NCBI GenBank assembly: GCA_001880285.1
Contig: CP016269.1
Coordinates: forward strand, 3,010,210 to 3,074,209
DNA: 64,000 nucleotides
From: Flavobacteriaceae bacterium UJ101
GTDB lineage: Bacteria; Bacteroidota; Bacteroidia; Flavobacteriales; UJ101
Direction of reading: 5' to 3'
A program made the translations under genes and the position numbers. Within the stretch, counting starts at the first letter, position 1. Each line of letters begins with the position of its first letter. Below are positions 28,297 to 37,878 of the stretch, piece after piece. The notes under the pieces were generated by a model. The model had not been told where the DNA came from and did no database searches. It saw nothing but the letters and a program-made list of their open reading frames with translations.

Positions 28297-28636
28297 TTAA
28301 GATGACCAGCAGACGCTAAACTCGTACTCTTTTTTAAATGCAAAAATCTCTATTATAGAAAAAAGACAGTAAGTGGGAATACAGGTTAGGGGTAAGAACA
28401 TTTTGTAGCCCCAATTCCATAAATCAAAATAATTATAACGAAGCTTTTTTCTATCATATCGGATTATTATGCACAATCACGTTATGTTTTTTTAACTGTT
28501 AAATATGATTTGTAATAATATTGATAGGTACATTCATCTTTTTCATCTATACATTTTAAGTCTCTGTATAGTAAATTTTAATAGACTTGTCTTTTATAAT
28601 ACTTTTGACGGGTAGTGTAAAAGTAAAACAATAAAA
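28297..28636. other. Non-coding stretch between cadherin and DUF6515 genes
   Basis: About 340 bases with no convincing gene. The base composition moves back to A/T rich. A -7 box for the next gene (TACTTTTG) lies at 28600-28607. GCACAATCACGTTATG at about 28470-28486 could be the far edge of a cassette-like repeat starting at 28230, but this could not be confirmed. Confidence 0.5.
28600..28607 (+). promoter_or_regulatory. -7 box for the DUF6515 gene
   Basis: TACTTTTG matches TAnnTTTG and lies 29 bases before the ATG at 28637. As at the cadherin gene, no TTG -33 box is seen at normal spacing. Confidence 0.5.
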
Positions 28637-29068
28637 ATGAAATCAATTAAAATAATAACCATACTAAGTATTATAGGAATGCTTTTTATAATACAGACAT
28701 TAAATGCTCAAAGAAGAGTAGTAGTAAAAACACCTCATAAAACGGTTGTAAGAACAACAAGTCCTAGAGTTGTTTATAAAAGACCTACCCCTGTTGTAAG
28801 AGCAGTAAGAACATTACCTGCTACAGCAGTCGTTGTAAAATATAATGGCGTTAGATATCACTATCACAATGGTCTTTATTATAGGTATAATAGTGGACGA
28901 TATGTTGTAGTTACAGCGCCAAAAGGCGTAAGAGTTAGTGTTTTGCCTGTTGGCTATAACAGAATTGTAATAGGAGGAAAACCCTACTTTTATTTTAGAG
29001 GAGTCTATTATGTATCAGTCAACAATGGTTATAAAGTAGTAGAAGCGCCAGATAACATCATAGTTTGA
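28637..29068 (+). CDS. DUF6515-family exported protein
   Basis: A 143-residue secreted or envelope protein. A signal peptide (residues 1-24, ending LNAQ) precedes a basic, Val/Arg/Pro-rich stretch (about 25-70). A DUF6515 domain follows (about 70-143), with tyrosine-rich strands YHYHNGLYYRY, PKGVRVSVLPVGY and YFYFRGVYYV. The family has no known biochemical role. It is followed 64 bases later by a small exported protein in the same direction and is probably co-transcribed with it. Confidence 0.8.
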   Translation: MKSIKIITILSIIGMLFIIQTLNAQRRVVVKTPHKTVVRTTSPRVVYKRPTPVVRAVRTLPATAVVVKYNGVRYHYHNGLYYRYNSGRYVVVTAPKGVRVSVLPVGYNRIVIGGKPYFYFRGVYYVSVNNGYKVVEAPDNIIV

Positions 29069-29132
29069 AAAACAATTAAAAATAAAACTATTATTTTAGA
29101 GTAACAATTAGATAATAATAAAAAATAGAAAA

Positions 29133-29495
29133 ATGAAATTATTAAAAAGTAGTATTGTAGTAGTGTTATTGTCATTTAGCACAATAGCTTTTGCACAAGA
29201 TAGAAAACTTACAGAAGAACAAAAAGAGCAAATTAAAGAACAGTATTTTGAAAAATTGTCTTTATCCGAAGAGCAGAAACCACAATTTGAAGAAATTACA
29301 AATAAGTATGCACTTCAAATGAAAAAATTAAAAACTAGTGGTAAAAGTAAATTTGCCAAGTACAAGGAATTTAAATCAATAAAAAGTTCTAAAGACAAGG
29401 AGGTGAAAACATTACTTTCTTCTGATCAATACAAGATCTATGAAGAAACTCAAAAAGAAATACAAAAGAAAATGAAAGAAAAACGTAAAAATTAA
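29133..29495 (+). CDS. Small Spy/CpxP-like exported helical protein
   Basis: A 120-residue protein with a signal peptide (residues 1-21, ending AFAQ) and a highly charged, Lys/Glu-rich helical remainder. It contains LSLSEEQKPQFEEI and repeated LTEEQKEQ-like segments, the pattern of Spy/CpxP-like periplasmic chaperones with LTxxQ motifs. No exact LTxxQ pair could be confirmed, so the family call is tentative. It is the last gene before the right end of the transposon, and a terminator follows. Confidence 0.7.
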   Translation: MKLLKSSIVVVLLSFSTIAFAQDRKLTEEQKEQIKEQYFEKLSLSEEQKPQFEEITNKYALQMKKLKTSGKSKFAKYKEFKSIKSSKDKEVKTLLSSDQYKIYEETQKEIQKKMKEKRKN

Positions 29496-29561
29496 AATTT
29501 AAAACATAACACAGTTTTTTATTACCTCTAAACAACAATCGATAAATTGATACTTGATTAA

Positions 29562-29590
29562 AAACTCCTTTTCAGGAGTTTTTTTATTGA
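29562..29590 (+). terminator. Terminator at the end of the transposon cargo
   Basis: AAACTCCT and AGGAGTTT form a stem around a TTTC loop, followed by a run of T residues. It ends the DUF6515/Spy-like transcript before the right inverted repeat. Confidence 0.88.
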
Positions 29591-29682
29591 TCCTATAAAT
29601 TTTGGTTAAATAATAGGCTAATGAAGAAACTATATTTAGTTATTTTAATTTCATTAATATTAAAAAATTAAAATATTGATTT

Positions 29683-31269
29683 TCATGTAATTACAGGTCT
29701 TATTATAAATTTTCTCCCATTTTTGGCTTGAGGCCCTATAGAGAATGTAGCGAATGCATCAGCATTCATGTCACGATATTCCCATTTTATGGCAAAAGTA
29801 TCTCTATCATATAAATACATTCTACCATTAAGTTTAGGTGATCGATACGATTTAAACCACAAATCACCTTTTCTATTATAGATTTCGATTTTCCCAAACC
29901 AAGGATCTTTATAAATACCTATATAGCTTTCTTTAGCAAAAGATTTGAATTTATTTTTCTCAACTTTTTCCCATACTTCCTTGGTAAAGGAATCTTCTTT
30001 TTTAACTCTATTTTGAATATCTTTAGCTTTTTTAAGATAATCATATTTTTCTACATTAAGAAACGTATCTATGAGGGTTCTTGATACCACCGCATTTAAC
30101 AAGTATGATTTCATTGAATTACTCATAACCACAATGCCTAATTCGATATCGGGAATCATAATAACTTCAGAAACCATTCCAGGTCCTAATCCACTATGGT
30201 TTACTTTTAAATTTCCCATAACATCAGATAAATACCATCCTAATCCATATCCCGAAAAGTGATTTTTATATCTGGAGTTTGATTTTTTTTTAATTGGAGT
30301 GTAAATGTGCCACATCTCATCCTGTTGTTCTTTAGAAAAAAGCTGTTTTTTTAAATCGTTACCATATTTTCCTTCATTTAGATGAGCTAGCATCCAAATG
30401 CACATGTCTGAAGCACTAGATAAAATAGAACCATCCGCTCCGTTAACTCCAGAATTAATTTGAGTATGATTTATTGGTACTAAAGAATCTTGAAAAGAAT
30501 GTGGTCTGGCCAATTTATCTAAATTTATTACTTCGCCTATCTCACTATATGTGTTTTTCATTTTTAATGGATTAATAATCTCCTTATGTACAAACGATTT
30601 CCAACTTTGTTTACTTACTCTTGCAATAATTTCACCTGCAACCAAGTATAATAAATTATCATAATCATATTGAGTTCTAAAATCAGATGAAGGTTCAAAG
30701 TATTGAAAGCAAGTTAAAACATCTTTCATGGTGAAATCTGATCCATCAGGAAAAAACATAAGATCGCCAGCTCCTAAGCCTAGTCCACTTCTATGTGTTA
30801 AAAGATCCACTATAGTAAAATTATTGGTAACATAATCATTGTACATTTTAAACTCAGGAATAAACTTGACCACTTTATCTGTCCATTTAATTTTCTTACG
30901 ATCTACAAGAATGGCTAATGATGCAGTAGTAAAAGCTTTAGTATTTGAAGCTATGGCAAAAGGAGTGTCTTTAGTTACTTTTTCGTTTGTATTCACAGAT
31001 TTAATGCCATAACCTTTAGCATGTAGTACTTTACCATCTTTAACAACCCCAACCGCAAAACCCACTACTCCTTCCAAATCACCTATTGCTATTTTCACTA
31101 TACTATCGATTTGATTAGAGTTTATCTGCTTAATATCATCTTTATTGCTTACAAGTATTTTTTTATCTTGACTTTCTTGTTCAATGTATGTTGATGATAT
31201 CTTATCATTTGTGTTCTTGCAAGAAATTAGACAAGCTAGACATATGGTCGTAATTAGTATTTCTTTCAT
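29683..31269 (-). CDS. Serine hydrolase (beta-lactamase fold), 3' end replaced by the transposon
   Basis: A 528-residue lipoprotein-type serine hydrolase (signal peptide with lipobox LISC at residue 17). The penicillin-binding-like domain has the SxxK motif SNTK, a Tyr motif YDYDN, and the conserved HRSGLGLG and SSASDMC stretches. The C-terminal DUF3471-like domain breaks off at FATFSI. The remaining 17 residues, including GPQAKNGRKFII, are encoded by the transposon terminal repeat and adjoining bases, then a TGA. The original 34-residue end lies at 20695-20802. The loss is small, so activity may remain. It is coupled to the MarR gene upstream by an ATGA overlap. Confidence 0.9.
   Translation of the reverse strand: MKEILITTICLACLISCKNTNDKISSTYIEQESQDKKILVSNKDDIKQINSNQIDSIVKIAIGDLEGVVGFAVGVVKDGKVLHAKGYGIKSVNTNEKVTKDTPFAIASNTKAFTTASLAILVDRKKIKWTDKVVKFIPEFKMYNDYVTNNFTIVDLLTHRSGLGLGAGDLMFFPDGSDFTMKDVLTCFQYFEPSSDFRTQYDYDNLLYLVAGEIIARVSKQSWKSFVHKEIINPLKMKNTYSEIGEVINLDKLARPHSFQDSLVPINHTQINSGVNGADGSILSSASDMCIWMLAHLNEGKYGNDLKKQLFSKEQQDEMWHIYTPIKKKSNSRYKNHFSGYGLGWYLSDVMGNLKVNHSGLGPGMVSEVIMIPDIELGIVVMSNSMKSYLLNAVVSRTLIDTFLNVEKYDYLKKAKDIQNRVKKEDSFTKEVWEKVEKNKFKSFAKESYIGIYKDPWFGKIEIYNRKGDLWFKSYRSPKLNGRMYLYDRDTFAIKWEYRDMNADAFATFSIGPQAKNGRKFIIRPVIT
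29700..29736 (-). repeat. Right terminal inverted repeat of the Tn3-family element
   Basis: The exact reverse complement of 20804-20840. It is transcribed as the last part of the truncated serine hydrolase gene, where it encodes GPQAKNGRKFII in frame. Confidence 0.95.
29736..29741. repeat. Right target-site duplication of the Tn3-family element
   Basis: CTATAG, identical and in the same orientation as 20799-20804. The surrounding serine hydrolase codons read in phase into this site from the right. Confidence 0.85.
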
Positions 31270-31703
31270 TTTGCTGTATTTATGATTATTTTATTTAATA
31301 GATCAAAAAGTACCTCCATCTCATTTTCGGTTATATTATTTTGGGCAATTTTTCTGTTTTCAATAATTATAGGAATTGCTAAATCCAATAATTGTTTTCC
31401 TTTTGGGGTGATTTTTAAGTCTTTTTTTCTGCGATCATTTTTATTTTCTTCTCTTTTTATAAAATCTTCTTTAACTAATAGTTCTGTCATTCTTGTGATT
31501 GATGCAACGTCTTTAAACAATAATTTTGCTAATTCTATTTGACTTATTTCAGAGTTCCTTTCAATTTGTATCATTAGCATAATTTGATTTATCGTTATTT
31601 TATATCCGAGTTTGTTTAAGTTTCCTTGTGCCATTACTCGGTATTGCTTTATTGCTTTTTCTATTTGGTAGAAGATTGTTTCCGAAGGGTTTTTAAATTC
31701 CAT
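31266..31703 (-). CDS. MarR-family transcriptional regulator
   Basis: A 145-residue winged-helix regulator. Its MarR core includes NQIMLMIQIERNSEISQIELAKLLFKD, a DNA-reading helix region ASITRMTELLVKEDFI, and the wing RKKDLKITPKGKQLL. Its stop overlaps the hydrolase start (ATGA), so both are in one operon. A perfect 18-bp palindrome sits between its -33 and -7 boxes and is a likely autoregulatory operator. The inducer is unknown. Confidence 0.9.
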   Translation of the reverse strand: MEFKNPSETIFYQIEKAIKQYRVMAQGNLNKLGYKITINQIMLMIQIERNSEISQIELAKLLFKDVASITRMTELLVKEDFIKREENKNDRRKKDLKITPKGKQLLDLAIPIIIENRKIAQNNITENEMEVLFDLLNKIIINTAK

Positions 31704-31721
31704 TATATTATTTTATTGATA

Positions 31722-31754
31722 CAAATATAATTGATATATCAATTAATATAACAA
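31722..31754 (-). promoter_or_regulatory. MarR-hydrolase promoter with embedded 18-bp palindromic operator
   Basis: On the minus strand, a TTG -33 box (31752-31754) and a TATATTTG -7 box (31722-31729) are 22 bases apart. The perfect palindrome TAATTGATATATCAATTA (31728-31745) lies between and over them. The layout fits repression by the MarR protein encoded just downstream. Confidence 0.72.
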
Positions 31755-31900
31755 ATTTATCATTTTTTATTCATTATGTTTGACATAATTATATATACAT
31801 TTCTTTTCCTGTCAACTTGGTTGTTCAAAATCGGGACATATAGTAGGTGTTAATTTGGATTTCATTCTATTTTTGAATTGGAAACCTATGAAATAATAAA

Positions 31901-31926
31901 AAGCCTAGTCATGCATAACTAGGCTT
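31901..31926 (-). terminator. Terminator after the SDR gene
   Basis: AAGCCTAGT and ACTAGGCTT form a perfect 9-bp stem with an 8-base loop. On the minus strand it follows the SDR stop by about 36 bases and is trailed by TTTTTATTAT. Confidence 0.8.
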
Positions 31927-31961
31927 TAATCGTCTTATAAGTTTAGAAGGTACCTTAATAT

Positions 31962-32822
31962 TTATAAAAAACTACCTTTTATTTGCTCAACTACTTTTGT
32001 TCCATCTGGATCAGATTCTGTTTTTATTTTACAAAAAGCTTCTGCCCAGCTAGAAGTACGAACTCTAAGTGGCGCTTTATCTGCTTTTGTAACTTCAAGA
32101 ATAACTTCCGCTACTTGAAGTCCTGTTTGATATATAGGCTCTGTACTCTCACTAGCTCGTTTTTGACTACCAGCCATATATCGTTCAAAAATAGGCAAAT
32201 ACTCCCCTGTCGCTAAACCTTCTGTTGTTGTAGTCTTTTGAATAGCAGAAGTCATAAATTCCGTTGAAATTCCACCTGGTTCAACACATGAAATCTTAAT
32301 ATTGAAAGCATCTGAGACATAAGTTGCGAGTGCTTCCATATAGCCTTCTACCGCAAATTTTGCTCCACAATACAATTCATTAAATGGTTGTCCAATTAAA
32401 CCTCCCACCGAAGTTACACTAATAATTTCACCTGATTTTTGTTTTCTCATATAAGGTAAAACGGCCTGTGTACAGAAAACGACACCGTGATAATTAACAT
32501 CCGTAACCCATTTTATTTCCTCCTCAGAAGCATGCTCTGTTGTTTTTGCAAAACCGGCTCCAGCGTTATTTAATAAAACATCTATCTTCCCCTCTTGCTC
32601 TATAACGGTACTAACTGCTTGATTAATAGATTCAAGGTCTGTGACATCCAAAGATAATATTTCAATATCTAAGTTTTCTTCTGCAATTTTTGCTTTAAGA
32701 GCATCTGCCTTTTTAAGATTTCGCATAGTTGCATATACCCTATAGTTATTTTTTGCAAATAAAATAGCACTTTCAAACCCAACACCTGTTGAAGTTCCTG
32801 TAATTAAAATATTTTTTTTCAT
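31962..32822 (-). CDS. Short-chain dehydrogenase/reductase (SDR) family oxidoreductase
   Basis: A 286-residue classical SDR. The cofactor motif TGTSTGVG is near residue 8, the structural NNAGAG at about 95, the catalytic Ser in ISVTSVGG at about 147, and the active-site Tyr-x3-Lys in YCGAKF at about 160. It would oxidise or reduce a carbonyl or hydroxyl substrate with NAD(P). The operator upstream and the adjacent TetR gene suggest induction by a small molecule that the enzyme may handle. Confidence 0.9.
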   Translation of the reverse strand: MKKNILITGTSTGVGFESAILFAKNNYRVYATMRNLKKADALKAKIAEENLDIEILSLDVTDLESINQAVSTVIEQEGKIDVLLNNAGAGFAKTTEHASEEEIKWVTDVNYHGVVFCTQAVLPYMRKQKSGEIISVTSVGGLIGQPFNELYCGAKFAVEGYMEALATYVSDAFNIKISCVEPGGISTEFMTSAIQKTTTTEGLATGEYLPIFERYMAGSQKRASESTEPIYQTGLQVAEVILEVTKADKAPLRVRTSSWAEAFCKIKTESDPDGTKVVEQIKGSFL

Positions 32823-32836
32823 AATTATTTTTTATA

Positions 32837-32852
32837 GAATGAATGTTCATTC
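32837..32852. promoter_or_regulatory. TetR-type operator upstream of the SDR gene
   Basis: GAATGAATGTTCATTC has perfect 7-base half-sites, GAATGAA and TTCATTC, around a 2-base spacer. On the minus strand it reads TGGAATGAACATTC, closely matching the site at 33442-33457 upstream of the TetR gene. Confidence 0.7.
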
Positions 32853-32871
32853 CAAATTAATGATAAATTTT

Positions 32872-33423
32872 TTATTCTTTAATCGCATCCCAAACCAAAT
32901 TCATTTGATTTTTAAGCGATGTATTATTCGTTTTCATTTCATTAAAATACCATCTCAAATAAGATAATATTGAACCACTTATAAATATTAACAATTCACT
33001 TGATTCTATATTTTTAATAATTCGTTGTTCCTTTCCTGTATTGAGTAATTCAATAACAGGTGAAATTAATTTTTTTCCTGCTTCTCTACTTTCTTCAGTA
33101 ATAATTGGTGAGGCTTGTAATTGCTCCATAAATTTAAAATACAATGGGTTTTGTATAAAAAATTCAATTATTGATGTAAAATATAACTCAAATTGGGTTC
33201 TGATTGGCTTACTTTTGTCAAAATCTATAAAAATAGACATTTCTTTAGCTTTTATACTAACATAAATCTCATTAATTAATAATTCCTTGTTAGGAAAATA
33301 ATTATAAATGGTCCCCATTCCAGTACCCGCTACTTTTGCGATTGCAGACATAGGAGTATTATGGATTCCTGTTTCTGTAAGAAGTTGAAGTGCTGAAGCT
33401 AATATGGTTTCTTTCTTATTCAC
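32872..33423 (-). CDS. TetR/AcrR-family transcriptional regulator
   Basis: A 183-residue regulator. The N-terminal helix-turn-helix (ILASALQLLTETGIHNTPMSAIAKVAG, then GTIYNYFPNKELLINEIY) is typical; the C-terminal ligand domain is less conserved. The start is GTG. A promoter TTG at 33456-33458 and -7 box TATATTTG at 33428-33435 would place the transcript start within a few bases of that GTG, so the mRNA may be leaderless. It probably represses itself and the SDR gene through the two matching palindromes. Confidence 0.88.
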   Translation of the reverse strand: MNKKETILASALQLLTETGIHNTPMSAIAKVAGTGMGTIYNYFPNKELLINEIYVSIKAKEMSIFIDFDKSKPIRTQFELYFTSIIEFFIQNPLYFKFMEQLQASPIITEESREAGKKLISPVIELLNTGKEQRIIKNIESSELLIFISGSILSYLRWYFNEMKTNNTSLKNQMNLVWDAIKE

Positions 33424-33441
33424 TTGGCAAATATAAAAAAA

Positions 33442-33457
33442 TGGAATGATTATTCCA
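33442..33457. promoter_or_regulatory. TetR-type operator at the TetR gene promoter
   Basis: TGGAATGATTATTCCA is a near-palindrome with half-sites TGGAAT and ATTCCA. It overlaps the -33 box of the TetR gene promoter and shares the GGAATGA..ATTC pattern with the site before the SDR gene. Confidence 0.7.
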
Positions 33458-33588
33458 AAATATTTATTAAAGACTTATAATTGTTAGTATAAATTTTCTC
33501 TTATTTTATATTGTGACTTATTATAATTTATTACTTGTATTTTTTTCATAATGCTTTAACTTAATTTAAAACACTCATCGAAAAATTA

Positions 33589-33620
33589 TTGGTTCTATTA
33601 AATCATTTTTATTATATTCG
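33589..33620 (+). promoter_or_regulatory. Promoter of the thiamine operon
   Basis: A TTG -33 box (33589-33591) and a TATATTCG -7 box (33613-33620, one mismatch to TAnnTTTG) are 21 bases apart. They place transcription start just before the riboswitch. Confidence 0.55.
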
Positions 33621-33630
33621 TCCTGATATA

Positions 33631-33713
33631 AACTTTAGGGGTGTTCTAATTTTTTAGAACTGAGAAATTACCCTTTGAACCTGATACTGTTTGTACAGTC
33701 GTAGGAAAAAGTT
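33631..33713 (+). ncRNA. TPP riboswitch (THI box)
   Basis: The aptamer senses thiamine pyrophosphate and controls the thi operon below it. AACTTT (33631-33636) and AAAGTT (33708-33713) form P1. GTTCTAA and TTAGAAC form P2. The conserved core CTGAGA, then ACCCTTTGAACCTGAT, is present at 33660-33684. ACTGT/ACAGT (33686-33699) form the P3 arm, and GTAGGAAAA closes the motif. A second stem at 33738-33763 may be the expression platform, probably hiding the thiS translation start. Confidence 0.95.
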
Positions 33714-33814
33714 GATTTCATTCGAAATTCTCCTTTTAATTAGTCTAATTCCTTAGATTAATTTCAATAAAGTTTATGGTATTAAAATTTTAGAAATCTG
33801 AAAATTGATTTAAA

Positions 33815-34018
33815 ATGATATCAATAAACGTAAATAAAACTCCAAAAAGAGTTGAAAAGAACATATCTGTAAAAAGGCTTCTTTTCACTTTACAGCAACC
33901 TTCAGAAGGTATTGCAGTAGCCGTTAATCATCATGTAATTATTCAAGACAAATGGGAAACAACGTTTCTTCAAGAAAATGATTCTATTTTGATTATTCAG
34001 GCAGCTCAAGGAGGTTAG
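33815..34018 (+). CDS. thiS: Sulfur carrier protein ThiS
   Basis: A 67-residue ubiquitin-like carrier. It begins MISINVNKTP and ends in the diagnostic Gly-Gly (QAAQGG), which is adenylated and thiocarboxylated to donate sulfur to the thiazole ring. It is the first gene after the TPP riboswitch. Its activating enzyme ThiF is not found in this operon. Confidence 0.93.
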   Translation: MISINVNKTPKRVEKNISVKRLLFTLQQPSEGIAVAVNHHVIIQDKWETTFLQENDSILIIQAAQGG

Positions 34019-34062
34019 ACCATTTTACTCCATTTATTTTATTAAAGAATTTAAAAAATTAA

Positions 34063-35922
<1,860 letters not shown>

Positions 35923-35928
35923 AACGAT

Positions 35929-36534
35929 ATGCTAATTGTTATTTCACAAGAAGAAAATAGTACAAATGAAATGATGGTTTTACAACAATTATTTGAACTC
36001 GGTTTAACTACATTTCATCTTAGAAAACCTTTTCAAACTATTGAAGAAACACGTCACTATTTGAATAAAATTCCAAGTAAATATCATTCAAATATTGTAC
36101 TACATCAATATCATGAACTTGTTGATGAATATAATGTAAAAGGTATTCATTTAAAGGAAAATGATCGAGTAAAAAGGGCTTTTGAACTTGAAGATGATAT
36201 ACTATTTTTTAAGAAAAAGTATAATAAAACCGTAAGTTCATCCTTTCACGCCTTAAAGGGAATAGTAAACTCCCCTATTCTTTTTGATTATGTATTTCTA
36301 AGTCCTGTTTTTCATTCTATTTCAAAGAAAAATTATAGTGGGAAACAATTTGATGTACACTCTATTCATCAAAAGACCATTGCTTTAGGAGGTATTTCTT
36401 TTACAACGATTCCAAAAGCAATAAAATTAGGATACGATGGTGTTGCCGTTATGGGAAGTATTTGGAAAAATAAAAATCCAATAGTTGAATTTAAAAAAAT
36501 ACAATCATGTCTCTATCCCGCCCCATCGCATTAA
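35929..36534 (+). CDS. ThiE/TenI-like thiamine phosphate synthase paralogue
   Basis: A 201-residue TIM-barrel protein of the ThiE/TenI group. It has LTTFHLRKP, a GIHLKENDR stretch, VSSSFHALKG and a C-terminal GGISFTTI...GVAVMGSIW phosphate-binding segment. A second, more typical ThiE lies at 37259, so this copy may be the TenI-type aminase/tautomerase or a diverged synthase. It overlaps thiD by 28 bases, which suggests translational coupling. Confidence 0.85.
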   Translation: MLIVISQEENSTNEMMVLQQLFELGLTTFHLRKPFQTIEETRHYLNKIPSKYHSNIVLHQYHELVDEYNVKGIHLKENDRVKRAFELEDDILFFKKKYNKTVSSSFHALKGIVNSPILFDYVFLSPVFHSISKKNYSGKQFDVHSIHQKTIALGGISFTTIPKAIKLGYDGVAVMGSIWKNKNPIVEFKKIQSCLYPAPSH

Positions 36535-37256
36535 CTATATCAGGTTTAGATCCTTCAGCAGGTGCTGGAATGTTAGCTGATATCAAAACATTTGAAAACT
36601 TGAAATGTTATGGTCTTGGAGTTTGTTCAGCCAATACAATTCAAAATGAAAAGCAATTTACAGCTTGTTTCTGGACACCAAAAGAGCATATTTTAAAACA
36701 GCTGGATACTGTATTGAGTAATTATTCCATTGAATATATAAAAATTGGAATCATTGAAGATTGGAATTATTTATTGGAAATAATTCAATGTATAAAAGCT
36801 CAAAATAAAGCTGTAAAAATTATACTAGATCCTGTAATACAATCTAGTACAGGTTTTTACTTCCATGAAAATGAACGTATTATGATAGATATTTTAAAAC
36901 ACCTCTATCTTATTACACCCAATTATAAAGAAATTCAACAATTTTTTCCTGATCAATCCATTCTTGAGAGTATACAAATATTGCAATCACAATGTAATGT
37001 ATTGCTGAAAGGAGGTCATCGTGAAAGTCAAAAAGGATTAGACGAATTATTTCTTACCAATGGAAATGTAATTCAATATACATCACAACAACTATCGAAA
37101 TACGAAAAACATGGTAGCGGTTGTGTTTTTTCTTCTGCTATTACGGCTTATTTAGCTTTAGGAAACTCATTAGTTGTAGCATGTCAAAAAGCAAAATTAT
37201 ATATCGAACAATTTTTAAATTCAAATCCTACTCTATTAGGATATCATACATTATAA
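36507..37256 (+). CDS. thiD: Hydroxymethylpyrimidine/phosphomethylpyrimidine kinase ThiD
   Basis: A 249-residue ribokinase-like enzyme that phosphorylates hydroxymethylpyrimidine twice. The N-terminal LTISGLDPSAGAGMLADIK, the substrate-loop region around DPVIQSSTGF, LITPNYKEI and the catalytic GSGCVFSSAITAYLALG motif are all present. The length is usual. Confidence 0.94.
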   Translation: MSLSRPIALTISGLDPSAGAGMLADIKTFENLKCYGLGVCSANTIQNEKQFTACFWTPKEHILKQLDTVLSNYSIEYIKIGIIEDWNYLLEIIQCIKAQNKAVKIILDPVIQSSTGFYFHENERIMIDILKHLYLITPNYKEIQQFFPDQSILESIQILQSQCNVLLKGGHRESQKGLDELFLTNGNVIQYTSQQLSKYEKHGSGCVFSSAITAYLALGNSLVVACQKAKLYIEQFLNSNPTLLGYHTL

Positions 37257-37258
37257 AG

Positions 37259-37867
37259 ATGAAGTCATTATTATATTATATTTCACAAGGTGAAACCCCT
37301 GCAGATCATTTAAAGAATATTGAAAATGTATGTAGAGCAGGTATTTCATGGATTCAATTACGTATGAAAAACACGTCCGAATCTATTGTATTAAAAACAG
37401 CTCAAAAAGCAAAAATTATCTGTGATCAGTATCATGCTAAATTGATTATTAACGATCATCCTTCAGTAGCTCAAAAAGTTAATGCTTATGGATTACATTT
37501 AGGCTTAAACGATTTAACACCCGACGAAGCTAGAAAAATTTTTAAAAAGGGTCTTATAGGAGGTACAGCCAATACATTAGATGATTGTTTATTACGAATT
37601 GAACAACAAGTAGATTATATTGGTTTAGGTCCTTTTCGATATACTCAAACAAAAGAAAAATTAAGTCCTATTTTAGGTATTGAAGGATATCAAACTATTT
37701 TGAAACATTTAAAAAAGCAAAACTATTCTATTCCTATTGTTGCTATAGGAGGTATAAAATCACCTGATTTTGAGCCGCTATTAGAAACCGGAATTCATAA
37801 AATTGCCGTTTCAGGAATTCTTTCAAATCAAAGTAGTGAAACCATACATTCTATTTTCAAACCATAA
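37259..37867 (+). CDS. thiE: Thiamine phosphate synthase ThiE
   Basis: It couples the pyrimidine and thiazole moieties to thiamine phosphate. The start is placed at ATG 37259, which gives 202 residues beginning [14 protein letters not shown]. An upstream in-frame ATG at 37121 would run over the thiD coding region and add an unrelated N-terminus. The conserved [38 protein letters not shown] and IPIVAIGGI motifs are visible. It begins 2 bases after the thiD stop. Confidence 0.92.
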   Translation: MKSLLYYISQGETPADHLKNIENVCRAGISWIQLRMKNTSESIVLKTAQKAKIICDQYHAKLIINDHPSVAQKVNAYGLHLGLNDLTPDEARKIFKKGLIGGTANTLDDCLLRIEQQVDYIGLGPFRYTQTKEKLSPILGIEGYQTILKHLKKQNYSIPIVAIGGIKSPDFEPLLETGIHKIAVSGILSNQSSETIHSIFKP

Positions 37868-37878
37868 TTTCTCTTAAA

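Larger units (their letters stand above)
20804..29736. mobile_element. Tn3-family transposon with LytTR two-component system and surface-protein cargo
   Basis: The 8.9-kb element is bounded by perfect 37-bp inverted repeats (20804-20840 and 29700-29736) that begin GGGCCTCAAGCC. It is flanked by the direct repeat CTATAG. It encodes a 1027-residue Tn3 transposase, a divergent serine resolvase, a LytS/LytTR pair directly behind the resolvase, a cadherin-repeat lipoprotein, a DUF6515 protein and a small exported protein. It is inserted in the 3' part of a serine hydrolase gene, whose halves lie on both sides. Intact ends, duplications and undamaged tnpA and tnpR suggest a recent insertion that may still be mobile. 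Confidence 0.93.

Noticed and set aside
20799..29741. A 4-bp target duplication (TATA)
   Set aside because: TATA alone is palindromic and uninformative; the full direct repeat is CTATAG, which contains the 5-bp duplication normal for Tn3-family elements.
33736..33763. Stem-loop after the TPP aptamer as a terminator
   Set aside because: It has no T-run; it is better seen as a possible expression platform.
37121..37258. Long N-terminal extension of thiE
   Set aside because: It runs in another frame through the thiD end and gives residues unrelated to ThiE; the ATG at 37259 gives the family N-terminus.
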